The notes under the pieces: generated by a model
What the model was told of the DNA's origin: nothing
Seen by the model: only the letters and a program-made list of their open reading frames with translations
Databases searched by the model: none
Program-made: the position numbers and the translations under genes
In this document: piece after piece, positions 1-11,445 of the stretch
Layout of the letters: each line of letters begins with the position of its first letter
How positions within the stretch are numbered: the stretch's first letter is position 1
Source: Sorghum bicolor
Lineage: Eukaryota > Streptophyta > Magnoliopsida > Poales > Poaceae
Direction: 5' to 3'
NCBI RefSeq assembly: GCF_000003195.3
Contig: NC_012875.2
Span: 20,495,479 to 20,559,478 of the forward strand
DNA length: 64,000 bases

Positions 1-1546
1 TTTTGCTTAGTGTGTTTAATAAATAAATAAAGTGGCTATGCTAATCTGTATCTAAATAAAACTTAAGCATGGATATGATGAATAGTTGCTCTGCCTAATT
101 TGCACATTTTAAGTTCTCTCTCAAGTTTAGATATAACTGTTATAATTTAAAGCTTGCCCTAGACCTAAACTTGTGGGATGAAAACTTGATCTGAAGTCTA
201 AGTTGTTAACGGATATGATATGGGAAGGTTGAGCTGCTGTTTATCTGTTCCTAGAGATGCTAGAATTCTGGAGAATTTTATCTTTGAAAATCTTTAAAAT
301 GTTGCATGATGAGTTCCTGTATGATGAGAGTTTAAATTCCTACCACAGCCATATATACATGCTTGCTAGACTTTGAGCCATACATTTACTATTTACTGCT
401 TATGAGCATTGAGTGTGGTCAAGCTGTGTAGACCCTTAGGAGCTTGTCATGTGGTTAAATCAAGATTTCACTTGCACGTTCACTCATATATGCTACTTCT
501 ACTCCGGAAGTACCATCCACATATATCCATCCATTTCTATCTCCAGAACCACTCAAAAATATTCTACTCCTATCCCGGGAGAGAATAACCAAAAATATTT
601 CTGTTTTCCCCTTGTGAAATAAATGCTCAAGTTATCTTGTTACTACCACTTGCTATATTATCTCAAGAGATGAATACTCTGAAAAAAAAGAGAGAAAAAG
701 AAAAAAAAATCTATACGAGGAAATAAAAAGGAGCAAGTGCTCGGAACCTCGAAAGAAAAGAAAAAATGAGACGAGAGGTAAAAATGGACAAGTGTCCGAC
801 AGTAGAATTAGGGGTACAAGATACCCACCTGAGAGAAAAGAAAAAGAAGAGCATCTCATTCTCCTCATAAAGTTTCAAAAAGCAAGGAAGGTATGTATCC
901 CCTCAAAGAGCAAAGTAGAATTAGACTTCCACCACCATTGTTTTTACCATTATCACCATCATCATCATACACCATTCATTTGCCACACATGCACATCTTG
1001 ATTTGGCTTATTGATTTGTTTCTTTGGATCCATGGTTTGACTATACAATAAATGTCTTGTAAGTATGTATATTTTATCTCCCACCTATGAGCTCCAGATA
1101 TTAAAGCCTTATTAGAGTAGGGTGAGAGAGAAGGCAATGTCACTATGCCTCATACCACAAATACCACATATCTTGAGAGAAGACATATACCATCACTGCC
1201 TTGGTAAGGATCCAGAAATACCACAAAAGAGAGACCTGAGAGAATCATACAAGGAATCTCTGAGTTTTATTTGAAAATCTGCAAAAACCCCAGAGCTATA
1301 GCTGATCAAGAATAAGAGACATGGCACCTGACTAGACTGTTCTATCTTTTAACTACTCAAGACAGAAGTGACGGTTACAAGTCCCACGGTGAAAGGTAAA
1401 TGAGTAAGTTTTAAATCTTAACAGTTTACTCTAACCAGAGATGAGATCTTATTTAAAAAGCATGTGTACCGTCAATTTTTAAAGATATTGCAACAACTTA
1501 TGATCCATAGCTGAGTCTATCCTTACTCAGGGACGAGCAAGAGGTA
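1..1546 (+). other. E1 internal 3' noncoding region
   Basis: No credible coding sequence. AT-rich, with a purine-rich stretch at 670-780 and two perfect short hairpins, GAGCA-AG-TGCTC (731-742) and GGACA-AG-TGTCC (786-797), plus GGGTA...TACCC at about 818-832. The same region of E4 carries equivalent hairpins. In Athila-type elements a long untranslated region normally separates the last ORF from the polypurine tract, and this fits. Confidence 0.6.
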
Positions 1547-1560
1547 AGCTTGGGGGAGTT
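1547..1560 (+). other. E1 polypurine tract
   Basis: AGCTTGGGGGAGTT lies directly before the LTR start (TGTTGACGG). It is the expected plus-strand primer for reverse transcription. The same tract borders the 3' LTR of E4 on the minus strand (34353-34368). Confidence 0.75.
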
Positions 1561-1982
1561 TGTTGACGGTCCTTAAGTATCAAATTTAATTATCAAATAA
1601 ATAAAGAAAAGGATCCAAATGAAATCAACATCTAGACTTAGGGTTTTATCTGATAGAATTCCACGAGTTTTGGTATTTGTCTATTTCTGCAGGGGGTTAT
1701 CAGGAAATAAGGAAGAAAGGCCCACACGTCGGGATTACGTAAAGATATTAACGTGCTGCGCAATTATTTTACATCTAGAAGACTCCAGAAGCCACGAGAC
1801 CGAAGCGGAGGCGAAATGGGGCCTGACCCTGGGCGGCCGCCTAGTTGGTCAGGGCGCCCGCCCTGCCCATGAGTCCAATCCGGACTCTGCTTTGCGGGAG
1901 ATCTCCACCGACCTAAAGGATGAATCTAAACCATACAATCTATGTCAGTTTGATCCAATGGCCCATATTAACTTGGAGGGAC

Positions 1983-1989
1983 TATAAAA
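1983..1989 (+). promoter_or_regulatory. TATA box in E1 LTR
   Basis: TATAAAA in the context GGACTATAAAACCAGACC. The context is conserved in both E4 LTRs (33925-33932 and 41731-41738, minus strand) and more loosely in E2 (about 5086-5092). No ATG occurs from here to 2237. Confidence 0.6.
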
Positions 1990-2236
1990 CCAGACCCCCT
2001 GGCCCCTGGAGGAGAGAGCCTCTCAACCCTAATTCATTGTTCCATCAAGGGAGAAGAAGCCTCTGATCAAGATTAGAGCCACCACATCAATTAGATATCT
2101 AGATTAGCATAGCTACATAGGATTAGAACTAGAAGGAGTCAATCTTCGATTGGTTTCCGGATCTATCAAGAGGATTCTTGGTAATTCTCTAATTGTGCTT
2201 CTAATTGCTTTCTAATTATATTTGTTCTTCAATATT

Positions 2237-2638
2237 ATGAATATGACTTTGTTCTACTTCAATATATTGCTGATGACTTTGCTCTACTTGTTTATATTCA
2301 AGATTATATTGTTCTTAGTTTATCATAGTTATGTACTTGGCTTAGTTAGATTTGATCTATATACATGCTTAGGATCGTATAGCGTTTATCCATCGGATCC
2401 ATGGGTAAATGATAGATATTGTGTAGGCGTGGTGCTTATACCGTATTTATCTGTGATTGTACCCAATATGCCAGATCGTGGGGTGGTTCGTGATATTGAC
2501 AGCTTCATTGATTCTTATATAGTCCCCCTCTCGTGTATTGGGCTGGCAGAGCAACATTATTACAGGGGAGTGATTGCTATGTTTCTCATATTCCTTGCTA
2601 ATATCACTATGCATGGGCGTAGTCTTGTCTCGCAATGA
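2237..2638 (+). CDS. LTR leader ORF of E1, function unknown
   Basis: 133-codon ORF starting at the first ATG downstream of the predicted TATA box. I recognise no family. The N-terminal 40 residues are strongly hydrophobic (Phe, Leu, Ile, Tyr), so a membrane segment is possible. The middle, around VRDIDSFIDSYIV, aligns without gaps to the 107-residue leader ORFs of E2 and E4, including the preceding VGVVL and the following IGLAE. The alternative is that the DNA is conserved for an RNA or cis-acting reason and the frame is incidental; the corresponding part of E6 does not keep the frame. Confidence 0.3.
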   Translation: MNMTLFYFNILLMTLLYLFIFKIILFLVYHSYVLGLVRFDLYTCLGSYSVYPSDPWVNDRYCVGVVLIPYLSVIVPNMPDRGVVRDIDSFIDSYIVPLSCIGLAEQHYYRGVIAMFLIFLANITMHGRSLVSQ

Positions 2639-3215
2639 TTACTAAGTATGCTTGCACTAACTATGATAATGCTAGACTATATAGTTGAGAATAACTTAGG
2701 GAATATTCTTGTAGTTCGTTCTAATACCATGCTACTGACTTTCTAGAGTATCTAATTGAGGTGCTTATCATATTTATTATGTGGCTAGATCAGATTAGTT
2801 ATCCTTGTCACTATTATTATTTCATATATCCTTTATGTGACATTTATCCCTGTATGAAGAGTTAGATATAATGTTCTCAATTATACATGCAATGATAGAT
2901 GCTCAATCTCATATTCTATTCTGTAATCAATATTGATGATTGCTAGTCCCTTCCCAGTGGTAAAAATATAAATAACGATACCTGGAATACTTCCCGGTTA
3001 AAATGCTGCATCGGTATTAATCTGTGCGCTTGCAGATCCCATTCATTATTTATTTAGAAGAGCAATTGCATATTTCAATACCGCGTCTCTCATGTCATGC
3101 TGGGGATGACAACTTGGCTTAAGTGGTGTGAGGGATAGGTTTGGCATTTTTGGCACCGTTACTAGATTTAGAGAACTTAGTCTACTTTTAGTAATGATGT
3201 TAAGAATACCCAACA

Positions 3216-3685
3216 GCCATTCCATGGTGAGGACAATCTGATATGTATCTATGAAAACGCTCCCATGCTTCTAAAATGGTTTCTGTTTTCTGCTGTTGGA
3301 AACTGACAATATTTCCTCTTAAGGCAGCTGTCTTGCCCATTGGGAAAAACTTTGATAGAAAGGCATCTCACAAGTTCGTCCAGTTGTTGATGTTATCTTG
3401 ATGAATGTAGAACCACTTCCTCGCTTTCCCTTCTAGTGAGAATGGAAAAAGGCAAAGTAGTATGACGTCTTTGTCGACTCCATTGATGTGGATTGTGCTT
3501 CCAATCTCTAAGTGTGCACCAGCATCTTCATGTGTCTTTCCACTGAATTGTGTAGCTTGTACCAAATTGATGAGGCTTGACTTGAGCTCAAACTCGGGTG
3601 CTCCTTCTTCTACTGCAAATCTTGGACCAGTTGGAATGTTCTCAAGAATTGGAGCAGAGAATTCTTGTAGGGTCTTCTGTGCCAT
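3216..3685 (-). pseudogene. gag fragment of E2 (Athila-like)
   Basis: Starts MAQKTLQEFSAPI at 3685 and is collinear with the first ~155 residues of the E4 gag (start 40284). It carries the retrotransposon-gag (PF03732-like) region around FPFSLEGKARKWFY. Damage: three residues (QNF in E4) are missing after AHL, and a TGA at 3368-3370 replaces a serine codon (TCA in E4). It ends abruptly at 3216 where E1 is inserted. Gag would form the virus-like particle; this copy cannot. Confidence 0.85.
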
Positions 3686-3972
3686 AGCTTCAGCAATTGG
3701 TAGCTAGCTTCTTCTTTCTTTCTTGATTGCTTTGGTTCTGATGATGAAGAGTTGAAAGTACCCAAAGTCAATCCTGATATTCCCTGTATAAAAATATAAA
3801 CATAGAAAAACAACAGGGTGAACCTGCCAAAGCAGAGGTGCCTTGTTATGATTTCTCGCTTAGTAGCTGTTTTATGCAATTATTTCTCTACAGTCTAGTC
3901 TAATATTTTATGTGAATAACCTTGACTGACTTCCTGACTTTCCTTACCGTTTCCTATGTGTTTCCCTTTTAC

Positions 3973-3990
3973 TCCCCGGCAACGGCGCTA
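3973..3990 (-). other. E2 primer-binding site
   Basis: The plus strand reads TCCCCGGCAACGGCGCTA. Its complement, apart from one base, is the TGGCGCCGTTGCCGGGGA site described for tRNA-Asp-primed plant gypsy elements. It sits 8 bases from the inner LTR end, in the usual place. Confidence 0.75.
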
Positions 3991-3998
3991 GAAATACT

Positions 3999-5460
3999 TG
4001 TTGACACTAGCTAACACCACTTAGATACTAGGTTGTCATCCCCAGCATGGTGCCAGAGTGTACAAAGGTATTTATAAATATGGAGGCTCTCTAGAAAATA
4101 ATCTATTCTGTCCGCAAGCGCACAGATAAAACACCTCATTGTAGCTTTTCACCAGGTAAGTATTCCAGGTATCGTTATTTATAATTTTGCTCAGGAGAAA
4201 AAGGATTAAATGAAGATAAGGATAAATCTATCAAGGCATAGATTAGAGATAAACTTGCAAGAACATGATTACTAATGAGGAACTTGTCACACAGTCACTT
4301 ACTTTGGCAGGGGGTAAACCATAAAGATAATGATAATGAGTTATAAGTTCATGGGTAAATAACACAGCGATTAGAAAATAGACTACTTCTCATATATGTA
4401 AGGTGACGTCGGATTAGCTAGAGAATGGATTCTAAGTTATCTACTATCTACTAAGTCACAATCTACTCTAGTTATCTACAAGATCATATATAGCATAAAA
4501 GACTCTTCATTCATGTATAAGGAACATTGCTAAAATAAATCAGAGCATCGCAAGACTTACTCCGCAATACAAATTCTGCCTGTCCTATCAATGGAGGGTG
4601 GACTATATAAGAATCAATGAAGCTGTCACTATCGCGAACTACCACACAACCCGGCCAATAGAATACATTTGCAGGTAAATAATATGTAAGCACCACGCCT
4701 ACATATGATCTACCTCTTAACTCCCACGTGTCAAGAGCTAAGCGCTTTGCAAACTTATACATAAACTCATTATCAATCATAACTATATCAAATATAGAAC
4801 TAGAGCAAACTAAGAGCATAATAAATAGAGACATAATGCAATTAGAACAAAGTAGTAGAGAAAGATATGAAATAATACCAATCTTTATTGACGAAGATCC
4901 GAATCCAAAGCGTAGTGCTCTGGTTCTCTAATTCCTATCTAATCAATCCTATAAACTTGAAGGATTAGGGAGTAGCTAATTCTAATTCTCTTTGGGAGAG
5001 AAGTTCTAACCCTAACTTTGATGGCTACCTCTGATAATGATTTCTCCTCTTCTCTTCTCTCCCCCAGGGGTGGAGAGGCCTTGATTATATAGTCCTTTCA
5101 AGTGAATTTGGGCCGTCGGATCAAACCGACATTGATCGCATTGTTTTCCTTGATCCTTTAGGTCGGTGGAGCACAATCCAAGAGTTTGGTTCTGATTGGC
5201 CCCGAGGCCTGGGCGGGCGCCCAAGGGGGGAGGGCAGGCGCCCTGCCCCCGAGCCTGTCCGGTCTCCCGTTCGTTCCCGTGGCTTTTGGACTCTTCTAGA
5301 TTAAGGAAAATTGTGTGGCACGTAATTATCTTGTTGTAAACATTACATGTGGGCCTTCTATCCATATTTTCTGATAACCCTAATTCTAGATGTTTGGTGC
5401 ATATTGATCCTTTTCCATGTTTAGTTGATGGTTAATTTTAGTACTTAAGGACCGTCAACA
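3999..5460 (-). repeat. E2 5' LTR
   Basis: Plus-strand ends are TGTTGACACTAG...GACCGTCAACA (1462 bp). It is clearly related to the E4 LTRs along its length but more diverged from them than they are from each other. It contains a TATATAA box (about 5086-5092, minus), the GC-rich GGGCGGGCGCCCAAGG motif (about 5210-5225) and a 107-codon leader ORF. Confidence 0.85.
4511..4834 (-). CDS. LTR leader ORF of E2, function unknown
   Basis: 107 codons, MSLFIMLLVCSS... to ...NVPYT. It opens at the first ATG after the TATA box on the element's sense strand; I find no CAT on the plus strand between 4835 and 5086. Length is identical to the E4 copies, with many amino-acid substitutions but no stop or frameshift. 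A hydrophobic N-terminus (residues 2-18) could be a signal or membrane segment. No known family recognised. It may be a leader uORF that affects gag translation. Confidence 0.35.
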   Translation of the reverse strand: MSLFIMLLVCSSSIFDIVMIDNEFMYKFAKRLALDTWELRGRSYVGVVLTYYLPANVFYWPGCVVVRDSDSFIDSYIVHPPLIGQAEFVLRSKSCDALIYFSNVPYT

Positions 5461-7829
5461 TGGTGCACCTATCTTGCATCAAGATTAGCACTATCTCTAA
5501 ACAGACCGAACCGAGCCTCCACTTGAGCCTCTTCACCTAGGAGTACCAACAGGTGCTTCCAAAATGGTTTCTTAGACTTTGGTGCATTAGGCGCAAACCG
5601 TGCACATATCTTGCACCAAAACTAATACTGTCTCTAAGCACACCAATGCGATATTCCATATGACGCACGTCATCAAGGAGTTCTATCGGGTGTGTCCAAA
5701 TTAATTTCTAAGCATATGGCACGTTCCATGCATACCATGCATCTATCTTGCATCAAGATTAGCCCTTTCTCCAAATAGACCAAACCGAGCTTTCACTTGA
5801 GCCTTTTACCTTGGAGTACTATTAGGTGCGTCCAAAATAGTTTCTTAGCCTATGCTGCATTATGTGCAAATCTTGCACCTATCTTGCACTGAAACTAACA
5901 CTGTCTCTAAACGGACCGAAGCAAGATTCCATATGACACATGTCATCTAAGAGTTCCATTGGGTGCGTCCAAAATGATTTCTAAGCATATGGTATGTTCC
6001 TTGCAAATCATGCACCTATCTTGCATCAAGATTAGCACTATCTCTAAACAGATCAAACCGAGCTTGCACTTGAGCCTCTTCACCGAAGTACCAACAGGTG
6101 CATCCAAATTGATTTCCAAGCATATGGTATGTTCCATGGAAACCATGCATCTATCTTGCATCAAGATTAGCACTATCTCCAAATAGACAAAACCGAGCTT
6201 TCACTTGAGCCCCTTGACCTAGGAGTACCATCGGGTGCGTCCAAAATGGTTTCTTATCCCATGGTGCATTAGGTGCAAACCGTGCACCTATCTTGCACCA
6301 AAACTAACACTGTCTCTAAACGGACCAAAGTGAGATTCCATATGACACATGTCATCTAGGAGTTCCATCTGGTGTGTCCAAATTGATTTCTGAGCATTTG
6401 GTGCACCTATCTTGTATCGAGATTAGCACTATCTCTAAACAGACCAAACCGAGCCTCCACTTGAGCCTCTTCACCTAGGAGTACCAACAGGTGCTTCCAA
6501 AATGGTTTCTTAGACTTTGGTGCATTAGGCACAAACCGTGCACATATCTTGCACCGAAACTAATACTGTCTCTAAGCACACCAAAGCGAGATTCCATATG
6601 ACACACGTCATCAAGGAGTTCTATCGAGTGTGTCCAAATTAATTTCTAAGCATATGGTATGTTCCATACAAACCGTGCATCTATCTTGTATCAAGATTAG
6701 CACTATCTCCAAATAGACCAAATCGAGCTTTCACTTGAGCCTTTTACCTAGGAGTACTATCGGGTGCGTCCAAAATGGTTTCTTAGCCTATACTGCATTA
6801 TGTGCAAACCTAGCACCTATCTTGCACCGAACTAACACTGTCTCCAAACAGACCAAAGCAAGATTTTGTATGACACACGTCATCTAGGAGTTCCATCATG
6901 TGCGTCCAGATTGATTTCTAAGCATTTGGCATATTCCATGCAAACCGTGCACCTATCTTGCATCAAGATTAGCACTATCTCCAAACAGACTGAACCGTGC
7001 ATCCACTTGAGCCCCTTCACCTAGGAGTACCAACAAGTGCATCGAAAATGGTTTCTTAGACTATGGTGCATTAGGTGCAAACTGTGCACCTATATTGCAA
7101 CGAAACTAACAATGTCTCCAAATGGACCGAATCGAGTTTCCATATGACACACATCGTCAATGAGTTCCATCGGGTGCATCCAAATTGATTTCCAAGCATA
7201 TGGTATGTTCCATGCAAACCATGCACCTACCTTGCATAAGGATTAGCAATATCTCCAAACTGACTGAACCAAGCTTCCACTTGAGCCTCTTCACCCAAGA
7301 GTACCAAATAGTGCGTCCAAAATGGTTTCTTAGACTATAGTGCATTAGGCGCAAACTGTGCACCTATCTTGCACTAAAACTTACAATGTCTACAAACGGA
7401 TCGAAGCAAGGTTCCATATGACACACGTCATCTAGGAGTTCCATTGGTTGCGTCCAAATTGATTTCTAAGCATATGGTATGTTCCCTGCAAATCATGCAC
7501 CTATCTTGCATCAAGATTAGCACCTCCAAACAGATCAAACCGAGCTTCCACTTGAGCCTCTTCACTGAAGTACCAACAGGTGCTTCCAAAATGGTTTCTT
7601 AGACTATGGTGCATTAGGCACAAACCATGCACATAGCTTGTACCGAAACTAACACTATTTCTAAACAGACTAAAGTGAGATTCCATATGACACATGTCAT
7701 CGAGAAGTTCCATTGGGTGCATCCTAATTTATTTCCAAGCATATGGAATGTCCCGTGCAAACCGTGCACCTATCTTGCATCAATTTTAGCACTATCTCCA
7801 AACAGACCAAACCGAGCTTCCACTTGAGC

Positions 7830-10800
7830 CTCTTCATCTAGGAGTACAAACAGGTGTGCCAAAAATGGTTTCTTAGACTATGGTGCATTACGCATAAACT
7901 ATGCACCTATCTTGCACCGAAACTAACATTGTCTCCAAACAGACCGAAGCGAGATTCCATATGACACACGTCATCTAGGAGTTCCATTGGGTGCGTCCAA
8001 ATTGATTTCTTAACATATGGTACATCGTAGGCAAACTGTGCAACTATCTTGCATCAAGATAAGCACTATATCCGAACAGACCAAATCGAGCCTCTACTTG
8101 AGCCTCTTCAACTACGAGTACCATCGGGTGCGTCTAAAATGGTTTCTTAGCTTATGGTGCAAGATTCCAGATGACACAAATCATCAAGGAGTTATATGAG
8201 GTGCGTCCTAATTGATTTCTAAGCATATCGTATGTTCCATGCAAACTTTGCATCAATCTTGCATCAAGATTAGCACTATCTCCAAACAGACCGAACCGAG
8301 CATCCACTTAAGCCCCTTCACCTAGGAGTACCAACAAGTGCGTCAAAAATGGTTTCTTAGACTATGGTGCATTAGGTGCAAACTGTGCACCTATCTTGCA
8401 CCGAAACTAACAATGTCTCCAAATGGACCGAAGCGAGATTCCATATGACACACGTCATCAAGGAGTTCCATCGGGTGTGTCCAAATTAATTTCTAAGCAT
8501 ATGGTACGTTCCATGCAGACCGTGCATCTATCTTGCATCAAGATTAGCACTATCTCCAAATAGACAAAACCGAGCTTTCACTTGAGCCTTTTACCTAGGA
8601 GTACCATCGGGTGCGTCCAAAATGGTTTCTTAGCCTATGCTCCATTATGTGCAAACCTTGCACCTATCTTGCACCGAAAGTAACACTGTCTCCAAATAGA
8701 CCAAAGCAAGATTTTGTATGACACACGTCATCTAGGGTTCCATCATGTGCGTCCAGATTGATTTCCATGCATTTGGTATGTTCCATGCAAACGGTGCACC
8801 TATCTTTCATCAAGATTAGCACTATCTCCAAACAGACCGAACCGAGCATCCACTTGAGCCCCTTCACCTAGGAGTACTAACAAGTGCGTCCAAAATAGTT
8901 TCTTAGACTATGGTGCATTAGGTGCAAACTGTGCACCTGTCTTGCACCGAAACTAACAATGTCTCCAAATGGACCGAAGCGAGATTCCATATGACACACG
9001 TCATTTAGGAGTTCCATCGGGTGCATCCAAATTGATTTTCAAGCATATGGTATGTTCCATGCAAACCATGCACCTACCTTCCATAAGGATTAGCACTATC
9101 TCCAAACTGACCGAACCAAGCTTCCACTTGAGCCTCTTCAACCAAGAGTACCAAATAGTGCGTCCAAAATGGTTTCTTAGACTATGGTGCATTAGGCACA
9201 AACTATGCACCTATCTTGCACCGAAAATAACATTGTCTCCAAACAGACCGAAGCGAGATTCAAATATGACACACGTCATCTAGGAGTTCCATGGGTGCGT
9301 CCAAATTGATTTCTTAACATATGGTACGTTGCATGCAAACTGTGCAACTATCTTGGATCAAGATTAGCACTATATCCGAACAGACCAAATTGAGCCTCCA
9401 CTTGAGCCTCTTCAACTATGAGTACCATCAGGTGCGTCTAAAATGGTTTCTTAGCCTATAGTGCATTTGGCGTAAATCGTGCACATATGTTCTACCAAAA
9501 CTAACACTCTCTCTAAACAAACCGAAGCAAGATTCCAAATGATATACATCATCAAGGAGTTATATCAGGTGCGTCCTAATTGATTTCTGAGCATATCATA
9601 TGTTCCATGCAAACTGTGTATCTATCTTGCATCAAGATTAGCACTATCTCCAAACAGACCAAACCGAGCTTTCACTTGAGCCTCTTCGTCTAGGAGTACA
9701 AACAGGTGTGCCAAAAATGGTTTCTTACACTATGGTGCATTACGCATAAACTATGCACCTATCTTGCACCGAAACTAACATTGTCTCCAAACAGACCGAA
9801 GCGAGATTCCATATGACACACGTCATCTAGGAGTTCCATTGGGTGCGTCCAAATTGATTTCTTAACATATGGTACATTGTAGGCAAACTGTGCAACTATC
9901 TTGCATCAAGATAAGCACTATATCCGAACAGACCAAATCGAGCCTCTACTTGAGCCTCTTCAACTATGAGTACCATCGGGTGCGTCTAAAATGGTTTCTT
10001 AGCCTATGGTGCAAGATTCCAGATGACACAAATCATCAAGGAGTTATATGAGGTGCGTCCTAATTGATTTCTAAGCATATCATATGTTCCATGCAAACCG
10101 TGCATCAATCTTGCATCAAGATTAGCACTATCTCCAAACAGACCGAACCGAGCATCCACTTAAGCCCCTTCACCTAGGAGTACCAACAAGTGCGTCAAAA
10201 ATGGTTTCTTAGACTACCGTGCATTAGGTGCAAAATGTGCACCTATCTTGCACCGAAACTAACAATGTCTCCAAATGGACCGAAGCGAGATTCCAAATGA
10301 CACACGTCATCAAGGAGTTCCATCGGGTGCATCCAAATTGATTTCCAAGCATATGGTATGTTCCATGCAAATCGTGCACTATCTTGCATCAGGACTAGCA
10401 CTATCTCTAAACAGACCGAACCGAGCCTCCACTTGAGCCTCTTCACCTAGGAGTACCAACATGTGCTTCCAAAATGGTTTCTTAGACTTTGGTGCATTAG
10501 GCACAAACCGTGCACATATCTTGCACCGAAACTAATACTATCTCAGAGCACACCAAAGCGAGATTCCATATGACACACGTCATCAATGAGTTCTATCGGG
10601 TGTGTCCAAATTAATTTCTAAGCATATGGTACGTTCCATGCAGACCGTGCATCTATCTTGCATCAAGATTAGCACTATCTCCAAATAGACCAAACCGAGC
10701 TTTCACTTGAGCCTTTTACCTAGGAGTACCATCGGGTGCGTCCAAAATGGTTTCTTAGCCTATGCTACATTATGTGCAAACCTTGCACCTATCTTGCACC

Positions 10801-11445
10801 GAAACTAACACTGTCTCCAAACAGACCAAAGCAAGATTTTGTATGACACACGTCATCTAGGGTTCCATCATGTGCGTCCAGATTGATTTCCAAGCATTTG
10901 GTATGTTCCATGCAAACCGTGCACCTATCTTTCATCAAGATTAGCACTATCTCCAAACATACCCAACCGAGCATCCACTTGAGCCCCTTCACCTATGAGT
11001 ACCAACAAGTGCGTCCAAAATGGTTTCTTAGACTATGGTGCATTAGGTGCAAACTGTGCACCTATCTTGCACCGAAACTAACAATGTCTCCAAATGGACC
11101 GAAGCGAGATTCCATATGACACACGTCATTCAGGAGTTCCATCGGGTGCATCCAAATTGATTTCCAAGCATATGGTATGTTCCATGCAAACCATGCACCT
11201 ACCTTGCATAAGGATTAGCACTATCTCCAAACTGACAGAACCAAGCTTCCACTTGAGCCTCTTCACCGAAGAGTACCAAATAGTGCGTCCAAAATGGTTT
11301 CTTAGACTATGGTGCATTAGGCACAAACTATGCACCTATCTTGCACCGAAATTAACATTGTCTCAAAACAGACCGAAGCGAGATTCAAATATGACACACG
11401 TCATCTAGGAGTTCCATGGGTGCGTCCAAATTGATTTCTTAACAT
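7830..11445 (+). repeat. Imperfect ~2-kb segmental duplication within the satellite
   Basis: Diagnostic monomers recur at two offsets: the variant at 8017 recurs at 9869 (1852 bp), while those at 8664, 8969 and 9321 recur at 10789, 11094 and 11446 (2125 bp). The offset changes by 273 bp, exactly one A-B dimer, which is present near 10310-10590 in the second copy and absent from the first. Confidence 0.7.

Larger units (their letters stand above)
1..3215 (+). mobile_element. E1: 3' end of an Athila-like Ty3/gypsy element
   Basis: Forward-oriented remnant made of the 3' internal noncoding region (1-1546), a polypurine tract and the 3' LTR (1561-3215). The internal part matches, in reverse complement, the region between the third ORF and the LTR of E4 (34353-35870), including the blocks around 400-460 and 730-840. 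The LTR ends in TGTTG...CAACA. The next bases (3216 on) are minus-strand gag of E2, so E1 was inserted into that gag; its 5' half lies left of the window. Lineage comes from similarity to E4, whose gag and tRNA-Asp-type primer site are Athila-like. Confidence 0.8.
1561..3215 (+). repeat. E1 3' LTR
   Basis: Begins TGTTGACGGTCC and ends ATACCCAACA (1655 bp). It shares with the E2 and E4 LTRs the U3 start, the GC-rich GGGCGCCCGCCCTG motif (about 1852-1865), a TATA box and the downstream block with CTGGAATAC and GTGCGCTTGC (about 2977-3035). Its 3' end differs from E2/E4 (which end in TAGTGTCAACA in sense) and instead matches the E6 terminus, so it is a separate subfamily. Confidence 0.75.
3216..5460 (-). 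mobile_element. E2: 5' end of an Athila-like Ty3/gypsy element
   Basis: Minus-strand order from right to left: 5' LTR (5460-3999), primer-binding site (3990-3973), untranslated leader (3972-3686), then the start of gag (3685-3216), broken by E1. The right end abuts satellite at 5461, so E2 was inserted in the array. Its remaining part should lie left of E1, outside the window. Confidence 0.8.

Noticed and set aside
792..1001. ORF with a His-rich tail
   Set aside because: Arises from a CAT/CAC repeat in the noncoding 3' region of E1; the ORF is not present in the E4 counterpart.
1561..5460. E1 and E2 LTRs as one large inverted repeat or palindrome
   Set aside because: The two LTRs are different subfamilies with different ends, and the E2 gag starts exactly at the E1 terminus. 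Nested insertion explains it.
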